A stretch of DNA of 37,000 nt from Streptomyces phyllanthi (lineage in GTDB: Bacteria; Actinomycetota; Actinomycetes; Streptomycetales; Streptomycetaceae): assembly GCF_009377205.1 (NCBI RefSeq), contig NZ_VJZE01000037.1, forward strand, positions 1 through 37,000. The letters run 5' to 3'. Both the position numbers and the translations under genes were made by a program. Numbering within the stretch: position 1 is the first letter of the stretch; each line of letters opens with the position of its first letter. Positions 24,201-31,477 of this stretch are shown here, piece after piece. The notes under the pieces were generated by a model that was not told the DNA's origin, did no database searches, and worked only from the letters and a program-made list of their open reading frames with translations.

Positions 24201-25266
24201 AGGTCTCGGCGACGTTCGTGGCCAGCACGATTCTGCGGCCGGTGTGCGGCTGGAAGACGCGGTGCTGCTCGGCGTGCGAGAGCCGGGCGTAGAGCGGCAG
24301 GACCTCGGTGAATCTGTACTGCTTCTTCGTCAGCGCGTCCGCCGTGTCGCGGATCTCCCTCTCGCCCGAGAGGAAGACGAGGATGTCGCCCTTGCCCTCC
24401 GCCATCAGCTCCTCGACCGCGTCCGTGATCGCGGTGATCTGGTCGCGGTCGGCGTCGTCGGAGTCCTCTTCCAGGAGGGGGCGGTAGCGCACCTCCACGG
24501 GATATGTCCGGCCGCTGACCTCGATGATCGGCGCGTCGCCGAAGTGGCGGGAGAAGCGCTCCGGGTCGATGGTCGCGGATGTGATGACGACCTTGAGGTC
24601 GGGGCGCTGCGGCAGCAGCTGGGACAGGTACCCCAGCAGGAAGTCGATGTTGAGGGACCGCTCGTGGGCCTCGTCGATGATGATCGTGTCGTAGGCGCGC
24701 AGCTCGCGGTCCGTCTGGATCTCGGCGAGCAGGATGCCGTCGGTCATCAGTTTGACGAAGGTCGCGTCCGGGTTCACCTGATCGGTGAAGCGGACCTTCC
24801 AGCCGACGGACTCGCCGAGGGGCGTGTCCAGCTCCTCCGCGACGCGCTCGGCGACCGTACGGGCGGCGATACGGCGCGGCTGCGTGTGCCCGATCATGCC
24901 GCGGACGCCACGGCCCAGCTCCATACAGATCTTCGGGATCTGCGTGGTCTTGCCGGAACCCGTCTCACCGGCGACGATCACGACCTGGTGGTCGCGGATG
25001 GCCTCGGCGATCTCGCCCTTCTTCTGGCTGACGGGCAGCTGCTCGGGGTACGTGACGGCGGGCACACGTGCCCGCCGCTCGGTCATCCGCTCCTCGGCCT
25101 TCGCCACCTCCGCCTCGATTTCGGCGAGGACGGCGGCGCGGGCCTCCGGCTTACGGATCTTGCGCGCGCCCTCGAGCCTGCGCCCGAGCCGGTGCGCGTC
25201 GCGCAGGGACAGCTCGGTCAGGCGGGGGGCGAGGGCGCCGAGGGCGGGGGCAGGATGCGTAGACAT
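21277..25266 (-). CDS. hrpA: ATP-dependent RNA helicase HrpA (DEAH family)
   Basis: A 1329-aa DEAH-box helicase, the largest gene here. Motif I is GETGSGKTTQ, motif Ia TQPRRIAART, motif II DEAHERSLN, motif III TSATID, and motif VI QRKGRCGRTSDG. The winged-helix and OB-fold parts follow, then the long C-terminal region (about 700-1329) typical of HrpA rather than the shorter HrpB. HrpA unwinds RNA and in E. coli helps rescue stalled ribosomes. ATG 25266 begins STHPAPALGALAPRLTELSL; the ribosome site is weak. It is separated from the lipoprotein gene by 119 bp and is probably transcribed alone. Confidence 0.95.
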   Translation of the reverse strand: MSTHPAPALGALAPRLTELSLRDAHRLGRRLEGARKIRKPEARAAVLAEIEAEVAKAEERMTERRARVPAVTYPEQLPVSQKKGEIAEAIRDHQVVIVAGETGSGKTTQIPKICMELGRGVRGMIGHTQPRRIAARTVAERVAEELDTPLGESVGWKVRFTDQVNPDATFVKLMTDGILLAEIQTDRELRAYDTIIIDEAHERSLNIDFLLGYLSQLLPQRPDLKVVITSATIDPERFSRHFGDAPIIEVSGRTYPVEVRYRPLLEEDSDDADRDQITAITDAVEELMAEGKGDILVFLSGEREIRDTADALTKKQYRFTEVLPLYARLSHAEQHRVFQPHTGRRIVLATNVAETSLTVPGIKYVIDPGFARISRYSHRTKVQRLPIEPVSQASANQRKGRCGRTSDGICIRLYSEDDFEARSEFTDAEILRTNLASVILQMTAAGLGDIEKFPFIDPPDHRNIRDGVQLLQELGALDATQKDPRKRLTQTGRKLAQLPVDPRLARMVLEADRNGCVREVMVIAAALSIQDPRERPADKQAQADQQHARFKDETSDFLAYLNLWRYIREQQKERGSSSFRRMCKQEYLNFLRIREWQDIYSQLRTVAKQMGLHPGEPSAGTDAPADRIHVSLLAGLLSHIGMKDVKESKDSGPGARRDGGRNEYLGARNAKFAIFPGSALFKKPPRFVMSAELVETSRLWARVNARIEPEWVEPLAEHLIKRTYSEPHWEKDQAAVVAYEKVTLYGVPIVAQRKVNYGRVDPEASRELFIRNALVEGDWRTHHKFFADNRRLLTEVEELEHRARRRDILVDDETLFDFYDQRVPEHVVSGAHFDSWWKHKRHEQPDFLDFERAMLIRESAEAVTKADYPDSWRQGQLKFRVTYQFEPGADADGVTVHIPLQVLNQVTDEGFDWQIPGLREEVVTELIRSLPKPIRRNYVPAPNFAKRFLDTAVPVQEPLTTAMARELKRMVGVPFEAEDFDWSRVPDHLRITFRIVDERRRKLAEDKDLEALKLRLKPKARKAISQAAAATAERQGGESLERAGLTDWTIGSLTRLFETRRAGHPVKAYPALVDDGDTVSVRLFDTEAEQAEAMWKGTRRLILRNIPVSPAKFASEKLTNAQKLALSANPHGSIQTLFDDCAMAAADRLIGDFGGPAWDESSYRKLYDKVRAEIVDTTVRTVGQVQQVLAAWQACERRLKAVRSPALLPNLQDVRKQLDALVKPGFVTETGLRRLPDLMRYLVAADRRLQQMATNVQRDTTRMEKVHEMQDEYAWLLEQLPQGRPVPAVVLDIRWMIEELRVSYFAHALGTAYPVSDKRIVKAIDAAAP

Positions 25267-25385
25267 ACGCGGCCCAGGATCTCACCTCGCCGAAATTACT
25301 GGCGAACGCTTTTGTCGCTCGGTGGGGCCGGGGCCCGTGGTGACGCGGCTCCGCGGAGCGTCGGCGGGGCGGTCTCCGGGACGGT

Positions 25386-25907
25386 CTACGCCGCTTTCCC
25401 GGCCCGCGGCGCCGGCTCGCGTTCCACCATCTGGGCGCTCTGTTCGTGGGCCGAGGACGAGGGTTCGGCCGTCGAGGGCTGGGGGGTCGGGGACTCCGGT
25501 TCCTTCGTGGGCGGAGGTTGCACCTCCGTGCGTGTGGGGGTCGGCTGGCCCCTCGTCGGGTCGGGCCTCTGCGGCTTGTCGTCCTTGCCCCGGCCCTTGT
25601 CCTCCTTCGAGGTCGCCTCGGCCGACGGCTGAGCGCTGCCGGAGGCGGAGTCCGAGGGGGATGCCGAGGAGGAGGGGGACTCGTCGCGCCCGGCCGGCCT
25701 GCCCTCCGTACCGTGCCAGCCCTGGTGGCCGGCGCCGCCACCGCCGGTCACCGCCGAGCCGCCGTCCGGCTGGGCGCCGCCCCGCTGCCGGGCCGAGTGC
25801 GAGGGCCCGGGACCGGGCCCGTCGTCACCCACGCTCATACAACCGGTGGCCGCGGCGACGGCCATGACCGTGGCGGCCAGACGGACGGGTACGTACAAGG
25901 CGCGCAC
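25386..25907 (-). CDS. Pro/Ser-rich lipoprotein of unknown function
   Basis: A 173-aa secreted lipoprotein. The signal peptide (LYVPVRLAATVMAVAAATGC) ends in a lipobox with the lipidated Cys at 23. The remainder has no predicted fold: Gly-rich to about 75, then Ser/Asp-rich (SSSASPSDSASGSAQPS), then Lys/Arg/Pro/Thr-rich (PTPTRTEVQPPPTKEPESP). GTG 25907 has GGAGGT 8 nt before it and gives a standard signal. It may be a surface spacer or a degraded wall-binding protein; no function can be assigned. Confidence 0.75.
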   Translation of the reverse strand: MRALYVPVRLAATVMAVAAATGCMSVGDDGPGPGPSHSARQRGGAQPDGGSAVTGGGGAGHQGWHGTEGRPAGRDESPSSSASPSDSASGSAQPSAEATSKEDKGRGKDDKPQRPDPTRGQPTPTRTEVQPPPTKEPESPTPQPSTAEPSSSAHEQSAQMVEREPAPRAGKAA

Positions 25908-26078
25908 GGGCAGCTACCTCCGGTCGGGGCCTCCCCTGCTTGAGCCGAGCCAAGAGCCGGGGGAAGGGGCGAGACGTCAACCTGTCCAACTCCCGCCGCC
26001 CACAAGAGGACACGCGCACCGCCCGGCGAGCCTCAGCCGTACGGTGCGTCTCAGCCATCTCCGCGCGCGTGCAGCCGT

Positions 26079-26116
26079 ACGAGAACGTCTCAGCCGAACG
26101 AGAACGCCTCAGCCGT
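26079..26116 (-). repeat. 19-bp tandem repeat over the metallopeptidase stop codon
   Basis: ACGAGAACGTCTCAGCCGA (26079-26097) is followed by ACGAGAACGCCTCAGCCGT (26098-26116), two mismatches. The second copy contains the stop codon of the metallopeptidase gene. Confidence 0.6.
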
Positions 26117-26459
26117 AACCGAGCGCGTGCAACCGCGCGTCGTCGATCCCGAAGTGGTGCGCGATCTCGTGGACGACCGTCACCTCGGTCTCCGCGACCA
26201 CGTCCTCACGCGACTCGCACATCCGCAGCGTCGGCCCCCGGTAGACGGTGATCCGGTCCGGCAGCACCCCCGCGTACCACTCGCCCCGGTCCGTCAGCGG
26301 AGTCCCCTCGTACAGCCCGAGCAGCTCGGGATCGTCCGCGGGCGGCTCGTCCTCCACGAACACCGCCACGTTGTCCATCAGCCGCGTCAGCTCCGGCGGG
26401 ATCCGGTCCAGCGCCTCGGCGACCAGTTCCTCGAACTCCTCGCGCGTCATCTCCAGCAC
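26109..26459 (-). CDS. metallopeptidase family protein (zincin, DUF1025/PF06262 type)
   Basis: A 116-aa minimal zincin. Near the C-terminus it has HEIAHHFGIDD, the extended HExxH zinc motif of the PF06262 family; the preceding part has the conserved TREEFEELVAEALDRIPPEL, NVAVFVEDEP and LYEGTPLTDRG segments. No signal peptide, so it acts in the cytoplasm; substrates are unknown. GTG 26459 is chosen because GGAG lies 9 nt upstream and the protein then begins LEMTREEFEEL; the in-frame ATG 26450 has no room for a ribosome site, and the frame is open 22 codons further upstream without family similarity. It diverges from the metallophosphoesterase gene. Confidence 0.88.
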   Translation of the reverse strand: MLEMTREEFEELVAEALDRIPPELTRLMDNVAVFVEDEPPADDPELLGLYEGTPLTDRGEWYAGVLPDRITVYRGPTLRMCESREDVVAETEVTVVHEIAHHFGIDDARLHALGYG

Positions 26460-26608
26460 ACGGCCATTCTCCGGTACGGAACCGGCGTACGAGAGCCGGA
26501 AATGGGCGTACAACGGTCGGAACACGCCGGGACACGGCGGTCCCCCGGTCGTACGAGGTCACGCGGCGTCCTCGCATAGCCGCCGTCGCACTTGGGCATA
26601 CGGGACCA

Positions 26609-28192
26609 ATGGCTCGCGTCCCCGCTGCTGCTGCCGCTGTTCTCCGCCGCGTTCGACAGTCGCCAGGTGCCCTGGTCCGTCAGTACCGTGCCCGCCGTAC
26701 GCACCCGACCATCGAGCTCGTCCACCAGCCCCACCCCTGGGGCAGGGCCCTCGGGCTCGTCGCCGTCGTGCTGCTCGGCGCCTGGCTGGGCCTGCTGGTC
26801 GTGGGCAACGTTCGCACCCCGGTCGGCCCCATGAACACGACGATGACCCTGCGCCCCTCCCTCGTCGGCGGCACGAAGATCAACGTCTCCCCGCTCGGCG
26901 CACTGGAACTGCGCAGCCATGTCGCGCCCGTCCGCCTGGACGTGAACATCGACCAGCTCGACCCGGTCCGCGCGCAGGCCCTGGTGGACCACCCGGAGCG
27001 GATCTCCGGCCTCCAGGACGAGATCGCGAACGACGTCGAGCACGGCACGCTCGACCTCGCCCTGCGCTCCTGCGCGGCCGTCGTGGCCGGGGCCACCGCC
27101 CTCGGGCTCGCCGTCTACCGGCGCCCGCGCCGCGCCCTGGCCGCCGGCGGACTCGCCCTCGCCCTGCTCACCGTGTCCGGCGGCACGGCCTTCGCGACCT
27201 GGAACCCGAACTCCGTCCTGGAGCCCAAGTTCTCCGGGCTGCTGTCCTCCGCCCCCTCGATCGTGGGCAACGCGCGCAGCATCGTCACGGAATTCGACAT
27301 CTACCAGAAGGAATTGGCGCGCCTGGTGACCAACGTCACCAAGCTGTACGACGTCACCTCCACCCTCCCCGCGTACGAGCCCGATCCGAGCACGATCCGG
27401 GTCCTGCACGTCTCGGACATCCATCTCAATCCGGCGAGCTGGAAGATCATCGCCTCCCTGGTCGAGCAGTACGACATCAACGTGATCGTCGACTCCGGCG
27501 ACACCATGGACCACGGGACCGCGGCAGAGAACGGCTTCCTGGATCCGATCGAGGATCTCGGAGCGCCGTACGTGTGGGTGCGCGGCAACCACGACTCGAT
27601 GGTCACCCAGCAGTACCTGGAGGGCCTGAAGAACGTGCACGTCCTGGACGGCGGGCGGTCTGTATCGGTGGGCGGGCTGCGCTTCGCGGGCATCGGTGAT
27701 CCGCAGTTCACCCCCGACCGCTCGAAGAAGCCCGGGGAACTTCCGTCGGAGCAGCTGGCGGGGGCGCGTCTGGCGTCCGCGCTCCGCGACCAGGAGGCGG
27801 CGGGCACGCCGGTCGACATCGCCGTCGCCCACAACCCGGACGCGGCCCGCCAGACGGACGGCGAGGTGCCGCTGGTGCTGGCCGGGCACGTCCATCACTC
27901 GGAGATGGAGGTCATGAAGTACGGCACGCGCCTGCGTATCGAGGGTTCGACGGGAGGCAGCGGTCTGCGGGCGGTGGAGGGGAAGAACCCCGATCTGGTC
28001 GAGACCTCGGTGCTCTACCTCGACCGGGAGACCAAGCGTCTGCAGGCCTGGGACGAGATCAAACTGGGCGGCCTGGGACTGACGACGGCCGAGGTCAGCC
28101 GCCATCTGCCGAAGGAGAACCAGCCGGGGGCGGCTCCGTCGCCGAACGGATCCTCGGCCTCGTCGCCGAGCCCGTCCAGGTCCGGTCCGTAG
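26609..28192 (+). CDS. membrane-bound metallophosphoesterase
   Basis: A 527-aa protein with an N-terminal transmembrane helix (about 48-66, LGLVAVVLLGAWLGLLVVG), an extracellular loop, two more hydrophobic segments (about 150-195), and a calcineurin-like phosphoesterase domain from about 265 to 480. Metal-binding motifs are visible in order: HVSDIHLN, DSGDTMD, VRGNHDS, AHNPD and GHVHHSE. The C-terminal 30 residues are Ser/Pro-rich. It would hydrolyse phosphodiesters outside the membrane; the substrate is unknown. ATG 26609 has no strong ribosome site, so the true start may be a few codons later. A tRNA cluster follows. Confidence 0.87.
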   Translation: MARVPAAAAAVLRRVRQSPGALVRQYRARRTHPTIELVHQPHPWGRALGLVAVVLLGAWLGLLVVGNVRTPVGPMNTTMTLRPSLVGGTKINVSPLGALELRSHVAPVRLDVNIDQLDPVRAQALVDHPERISGLQDEIANDVEHGTLDLALRSCAAVVAGATALGLAVYRRPRRALAAGGLALALLTVSGGTAFATWNPNSVLEPKFSGLLSSAPSIVGNARSIVTEFDIYQKELARLVTNVTKLYDVTSTLPAYEPDPSTIRVLHVSDIHLNPASWKIIASLVEQYDINVIVDSGDTMDHGTAAENGFLDPIEDLGAPYVWVRGNHDSMVTQQYLEGLKNVHVLDGGRSVSVGGLRFAGIGDPQFTPDRSKKPGELPSEQLAGARLASALRDQEAAGTPVDIAVAHNPDAARQTDGEVPLVLAGHVHHSEMEVMKYGTRLRIEGSTGGSGLRAVEGKNPDLVETSVLYLDRETKRLQAWDEIKLGGLGLTTAEVSRHLPKENQPGAAPSPNGSSASSPSPSRSGP

Positions 28193-28219
28193 ACCTGTGG
28201 GGAGCTGCGCCTATTCGGT

Positions 28220-28249
28220 TTGGTCCAGGCCCAAACGCCGTAGTACAGT
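28220..28249 (+). promoter_or_regulatory. candidate promoter of the Glu-Asp-Phe tRNA cluster
   Basis: TTGGTC (28220-28225), 18-nt spacer, TACAGT (28244-28249). Transcription would start near 28256 and give a leader of about 145 nt before tRNA-Glu. No closer promoter is obvious. Confidence 0.55.
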
Positions 28250-28401
28250 CACCTCGTGCCCAAGGGCAGCGGTCAGGGCTTGACCGTCCCGAGTTCTGAG
28301 AAGAATGAGGGAGAAGCGGAACCTTTCGGGGGAAAGCGGAGTCACATGCTTCTCACGTCCCTCCAGGGGCGTACAGGCGAAGCAGCAGTACTAGTAGGTC
28401 T

Positions 28402-28474
28402 GCCCTCATCGTCTAGAGGCCCAGGACGCCGCCCTTTCAAGGCGGTAGCACGGGTTCGAATCCCGTTGGGGGCA
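28402..28474 (+). tRNA. tRNA-Glu (anticodon UUC)
   Basis: A 73-nt cloverleaf: acceptor GCCCTCA with TGGGGGC, anticodon loop CTTTCAA (anticodon UUC), T-arm CGGGTTCGAATCCCG, discriminator A. First of three tRNAs on one likely transcript; 49 nt separate it from tRNA-Asp. Confidence 0.95.
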
Positions 28475-28523
28475 CGCAACACCGTGTGCGACACTGAGTT
28501 CGCTGGTTCGCACACAACAGCAT

Positions 28524-28598
28524 GGTCCTGTGGAGCAGTTTGGAGTGCTCGCCACCCTGTCAAGGTGGAGGCCGCGGGTTCAAATCCCGTCAGGACCG
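28524..28598 (+). tRNA. tRNA-Asp (anticodon GUC), copy 2
   Basis: A 75-nt cloverleaf identical to the minus-strand copy at 21108-21182. Anticodon loop CTGTCAA (anticodon GUC). Second of the Glu-Asp-Phe cluster, with 31 nt to tRNA-Phe, which hold a parS site. Confidence 0.97.
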
Positions 28599-28610
28599 CT
28601 GAGGTTTTCC

Positions 28611-28624
28611 GTTTCACGTGAAAC
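28611..28624. promoter_or_regulatory. parS: parS site (ParB-binding centromere site)
   Basis: GTTTCACGTGAAAC is a perfect 14-bp palindrome and matches the Streptomyces parS consensus without mismatch. ParB spreads from such sites to organise and segregate the origin region. It lies in the 31-nt spacer between tRNA-Asp and tRNA-Phe. parS sites cluster around oriC, so the window is likely within a few hundred kb of the origin. Confidence 0.9.
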
Positions 28625-28629
28625 CTCAT

Positions 28630-28703
28630 GGCTGGGTAGCTCAGTTGGTACGAGCGTCCGCCTGAAAAGCGGAAGGTCGCCGGTTCGACCCCGGCCCCAG
28701 CCA
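28630..28703 (+). tRNA. tRNA-Phe (anticodon GAA)
   Basis: A 74-nt cloverleaf: acceptor GGCTGGG with CCCAGCC, anticodon loop CTGAAAA (anticodon GAA), T-arm CGGTTCGACCCCG, discriminator A. Last tRNA of the cluster, followed by a hairpin 10 nt downstream. Confidence 0.94.
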
Positions 28704-28713
28704 CCGCCGCCCG

Positions 28714-28740
28714 GAGGCCCCGTCTGTTGGACGGGGCCTC
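28714..28740 (+). terminator. tRNA cluster terminator
   Basis: A perfect 11-bp stem (GAGGCCCCGTC with GACGGGGCCTC) and 5-nt loop, followed by TGTTCGT. Confidence 0.88.
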
Positions 28741-28841
28741 TGTTCGTACTCTTCAGGATCTTCGGATCTTCGGGACCGTAGCTTCCGTTCGATCGGCTGC
28801 GGACCCTCACTGGTTGTCTGGCCTGCGGGTTTGAGGTCGGT

Positions 28842-28871
28842 TTGCCTTGGGGGGCGGAGGGTGCGTATGGT
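28842..28871 (+). promoter_or_regulatory. candidate promoter of the DEAD-box helicase gene
   Basis: TTGCCT (28842-28847), 18-nt spacer, TATGGT (28866-28871). Transcription starting near 28878 would give a 150-nt 5' leader containing GGCGC-type dyads, as in many cold-regulated RNA helicase genes. Confidence 0.5.
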
Positions 28872-29027
28872 GGTAGATCGTTTGATCCCATTTGCCCGGC
28901 GCCAAAAAGACGCGCCGCGTGTGGCGCGTACTCTCCCTTGCCGTGGCCGGACCGCATAGAGGCGGTCGATTGCGACTTTCACGGAGTTTGGGCGCGTGCC
29001 GAGACCTCCGGAAGGTTCGCATTTCGC

Positions 29028-31298
29028 ATGTCCGTTTCCAGTACTGAGCACGTCGTCCTGCCCGAAGGCCAGGAGGAGAGCACCGCTCCCGACGTCACCT
29101 TCGCCGATCTCGGGCTGCCCGAGGCCGTCGTCCGCAAGCTCGCGCAGAACGGGGTGACCGTCCCCTTCCCGATCCAGGCCGCGACCATCCCGGACGCGCT
29201 GGTGGGCAAGGACATCCTCGGCCGTGGCCGCACCGGCTCCGGCAAGACGCTGTCCTTCGGTCTGCCGACGCTGGCCACGCTGGCCGGCGGCCACACCGAG
29301 AAGAAGAAGCCCCGCGCGGTCATCCTGACGCCCACCCGTGAGCTCGCCATGCAGGTCGCGGACGCGCTGCAGCCGTACGGCGACGTCCTCGGGCTGAAGA
29401 TGAAGGTCGTCTGCGGCGGTACGTCGATGGGGAACCAGATCTACGCGCTGGAGCGCGGGGTCGACATCCTCGTCGCCACTCCGGGACGCCTGCGCGACAT
29501 CATCAACCGCGGGGCCTGCTCCCTGGAGAACGTGCAGATCGCCGTTCTCGACGAGGCCGACCAGATGTCCGACCTGGGCTTCCTGCCCGAGGTCACCGAG
29601 CTGCTCGACCAGGTCCCGGCCGGCGGCCAGCGCATGCTCTTCTCCGCGACCATGGAGAACGAGATCGCCACGCTCGTCCAGCGCTACCTCAACGAGCCGG
29701 TCAGCCACGAGGTCGACGCGGCGCAGGGCGCGGTGACGACGATGTCGCACCACATCCTGATCGTGAAGCCCAAGGACAAGGCGCCGGTCACGGCCGCGAT
29801 CGCCTCCCGCAAGGGCCGGACGATCATCTTCGTACGGACGCAGCTGGGCGCCGACCGCGTCGCCGAGCAGCTGCGGGACGCCGGGGTGAAGGCCGACGCG
29901 CTGCACGGCGGCATGACCCAGGGCGCGCGGACCCGCACGCTGGCCGACTTCAAGGACGGGTACGTGAACGTGCTGGTCGCGACCGATGTCGCGGCGCGCG
30001 GTATCCACGTCGACGGCATCGACCTCGTGCTCAACGTCGACCCCGCCGGTGACCACAAGGACTACCTGCACCGGGCCGGCCGTACGGCGCGTGCCGGGCG
30101 TACGGGCACCGTGGTGTCCCTCTCGCTTCCGCACCAGCGCCGCCAGATCTTCCGCCTGATGGAGGACGCGGGCGTCGACGCCTCGCGCCACCTCATCCAG
30201 GGCGGTGCCGCCTTCGACCCGGAGGTCGCCGAGATCACCGGCGCCCGCTCGATGACCGAGGTCCAGGCCGAGTCCGCGGGCAACGCCGCCGAGCAGGCCG
30301 AGCGCGAGGTCGCCCACCTCACCAAGCAGTTGGAGCGGGCCACGCGCCGCGCGGCCGAGCTCCGTGACGAGGCCGACCGGCTGGTCGCCCGGGTCGCCCG
30401 GGAGCGGGGCGAGGACCCTGCCCAGGCAGTCGCTGAGGCGCGCGGCGAGGTGGTGGCCGATGCGGCCACCCAGGGTGCCGGGACCGCGGTCGTGGCCGAT
30501 GCCCTGGTCGCGTCCGAGGCCGCCGGGGCCCAGGAGAAGCGCGAGGTCTCCGTACCGGCGCAGCGTGTGACGCAGGACGAGGAGCGGATCGAGCAGGGCG
30601 CCCGGGAGGAGCGTACGGCGGGTTCGTCCGGCTCCTCCTCCGGCTCGTCTTCGTATGAGCGCTCCTCGTACGAGCGGCGTGATCGGCGCGACGACCGCGG
30701 TGAGCGTGGCGACCGGGGTGAGCGTGGCGGGTTCAACCGTGACCGCGACCGGGATCGTGGCTTCGAGCGTGGCGGGCGTTCCTACGAGCGCCGTGACGAC
30801 CGGGACGGCTTCCGCCGTGACGGTGAGCGCGGCGGGTTCCGCCGGGACGACCGGGGCGGGTTCAACCGTGACCGCGACCGGGACCGTGGCTTCGAGCGTG
30901 GCGGTCGTACCTTCGAGCGGCGCGACGACCGGGGCGGCTTCCAGCGGGACAACCGTGACCGCGACCGGGACCGTGGCTTCCGTCGCGACGACCGGCGTGA
31001 CGATCGTGGTGGCCGCGGCTTCGAGCGCCGGGACGGCGAGCGGGGCGGCTTCCACCGGGACAGCCGGGACCGCGACCGCGGGTTCGACCGTGGTGGCCGT
31101 TCCTTCGAGCGCCGTGATGACCGTGCCGGCCACCGGGGCAGCGACCGTCCGTTCAACCGTGACCGCCAGGGTGACCGCCCCACCGGCGGCCACCGCTCCG
31201 GCGGCCACGACCGCCCGTACGGTCGCCGTGACGACCACCGCGGCTCCGGCTCCTTCGGCCGCCGCGAGGACAAGCCGCGCTGGAAGCGCAACGGCTGA
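29028..31298 (+). CDS. DEAD-box ATP-dependent RNA helicase with RGG-like tail
   Basis: A 756-aa RNA helicase. The Q motif (FADLGLPEAVVRKLAQNGVT, PFPIQAATIP) and motifs I GRTGSGKT, Ia TPTREL, II DEAD, III SAT, IV IIFVRT, V ATDVAARGI and VI HRAGRTARAG are all intact over about residues 20-390. A charged coiled-coil-like stretch follows (about 415-470). The last 220 residues are a low-complexity tail of Arg, Asp, Gly and Phe with repeats such as GGFNRDRDRDRGFERGGR, ending in PRWKRNG. Such tails bind RNA nonspecifically and can drive condensates; the family acts in ribosome assembly and mRNA turnover. ATG 29028 is chosen as it gives MSVSSTEHVV before the helicase core, with GGAAGG 12 nt upstream. 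Confidence 0.94.
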   Translation: MSVSSTEHVVLPEGQEESTAPDVTFADLGLPEAVVRKLAQNGVTVPFPIQAATIPDALVGKDILGRGRTGSGKTLSFGLPTLATLAGGHTEKKKPRAVILTPTRELAMQVADALQPYGDVLGLKMKVVCGGTSMGNQIYALERGVDILVATPGRLRDIINRGACSLENVQIAVLDEADQMSDLGFLPEVTELLDQVPAGGQRMLFSATMENEIATLVQRYLNEPVSHEVDAAQGAVTTMSHHILIVKPKDKAPVTAAIASRKGRTIIFVRTQLGADRVAEQLRDAGVKADALHGGMTQGARTRTLADFKDGYVNVLVATDVAARGIHVDGIDLVLNVDPAGDHKDYLHRAGRTARAGRTGTVVSLSLPHQRRQIFRLMEDAGVDASRHLIQGGAAFDPEVAEITGARSMTEVQAESAGNAAEQAEREVAHLTKQLERATRRAAELRDEADRLVARVARERGEDPAQAVAEARGEVVADAATQGAGTAVVADALVASEAAGAQEKREVSVPAQRVTQDEERIEQGAREERTAGSSGSSSGSSSYERSSYERRDRRDDRGERGDRGERGGFNRDRDRDRGFERGGRSYERRDDRDGFRRDGERGGFRRDDRGGFNRDRDRDRGFERGGRTFERRDDRGGFQRDNRDRDRDRGFRRDDRRDDRGGRGFERRDGERGGFHRDSRDRDRGFDRGGRSFERRDDRAGHRGSDRPFNRDRQGDRPTGGHRSGGHDRPYGRRDDHRGSGSFGRREDKPRWKRNG
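30726..30905 (+). repeat. 129-bp-period repeat in the helicase tail
   Basis: A segment of about 50 bp starting at 30726 recurs almost exactly at 30855, 129 bp (43 codons) later, in frame. Shorter degenerate copies continue to about 31160. The repeats encode the Arg/Asp/Gly tail and keep strong G/C at codon position 3. Confidence 0.75.
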
Positions 31299-31332
31299 CG
31301 TCCGGTGACGATGTAGGCGCATACAGGCGCAT

Positions 31333-31371
31333 CGCCGTGGCCCCCACCCCTTCCGGGTGGGGGCCACGGCG
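31333..31371 (+). terminator. helicase gene terminator
   Basis: A perfect 17-bp stem (arms CGCCGTGGCC...ACCC and GGGT...GGCCACGGCG) with a 5-nt loop, followed by TTTCT, 35 bp past the stop codon. Confidence 0.9.
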
Positions 31372-31477
31372 TTTCTGTCGCCTGCCGCACGGACCGGCCA
31401 TGCGCACGGCAAACTTTTGGCCATAGCAGTTACTTTGTGGCGCATATCACGTCTCGGGCGAGGGAATCGCTGGGGAC

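Noticed and set aside
21265..25632. Two very long open frames (703 and 750 codons) on the plus strand
   Set aside because: They are antisense to hrpA, which has all helicase motifs. Long antisense frames are a by-product of high GC.
28256..28621. Leaderless open frame starting at GTG 28256 behind a good -10 box
   Set aside because: Codon use is poor after the first codons, with rare TTG and CTA, and the frame runs through tRNA-Glu and tRNA-Asp. The promoter more likely serves the tRNA cluster.
30726..31160. Helicase-tail repeats as a possible CRISPR or transposon repeat
   Set aside because: They are in frame, encode a continuous RGG-like tail and lack unique spacers.
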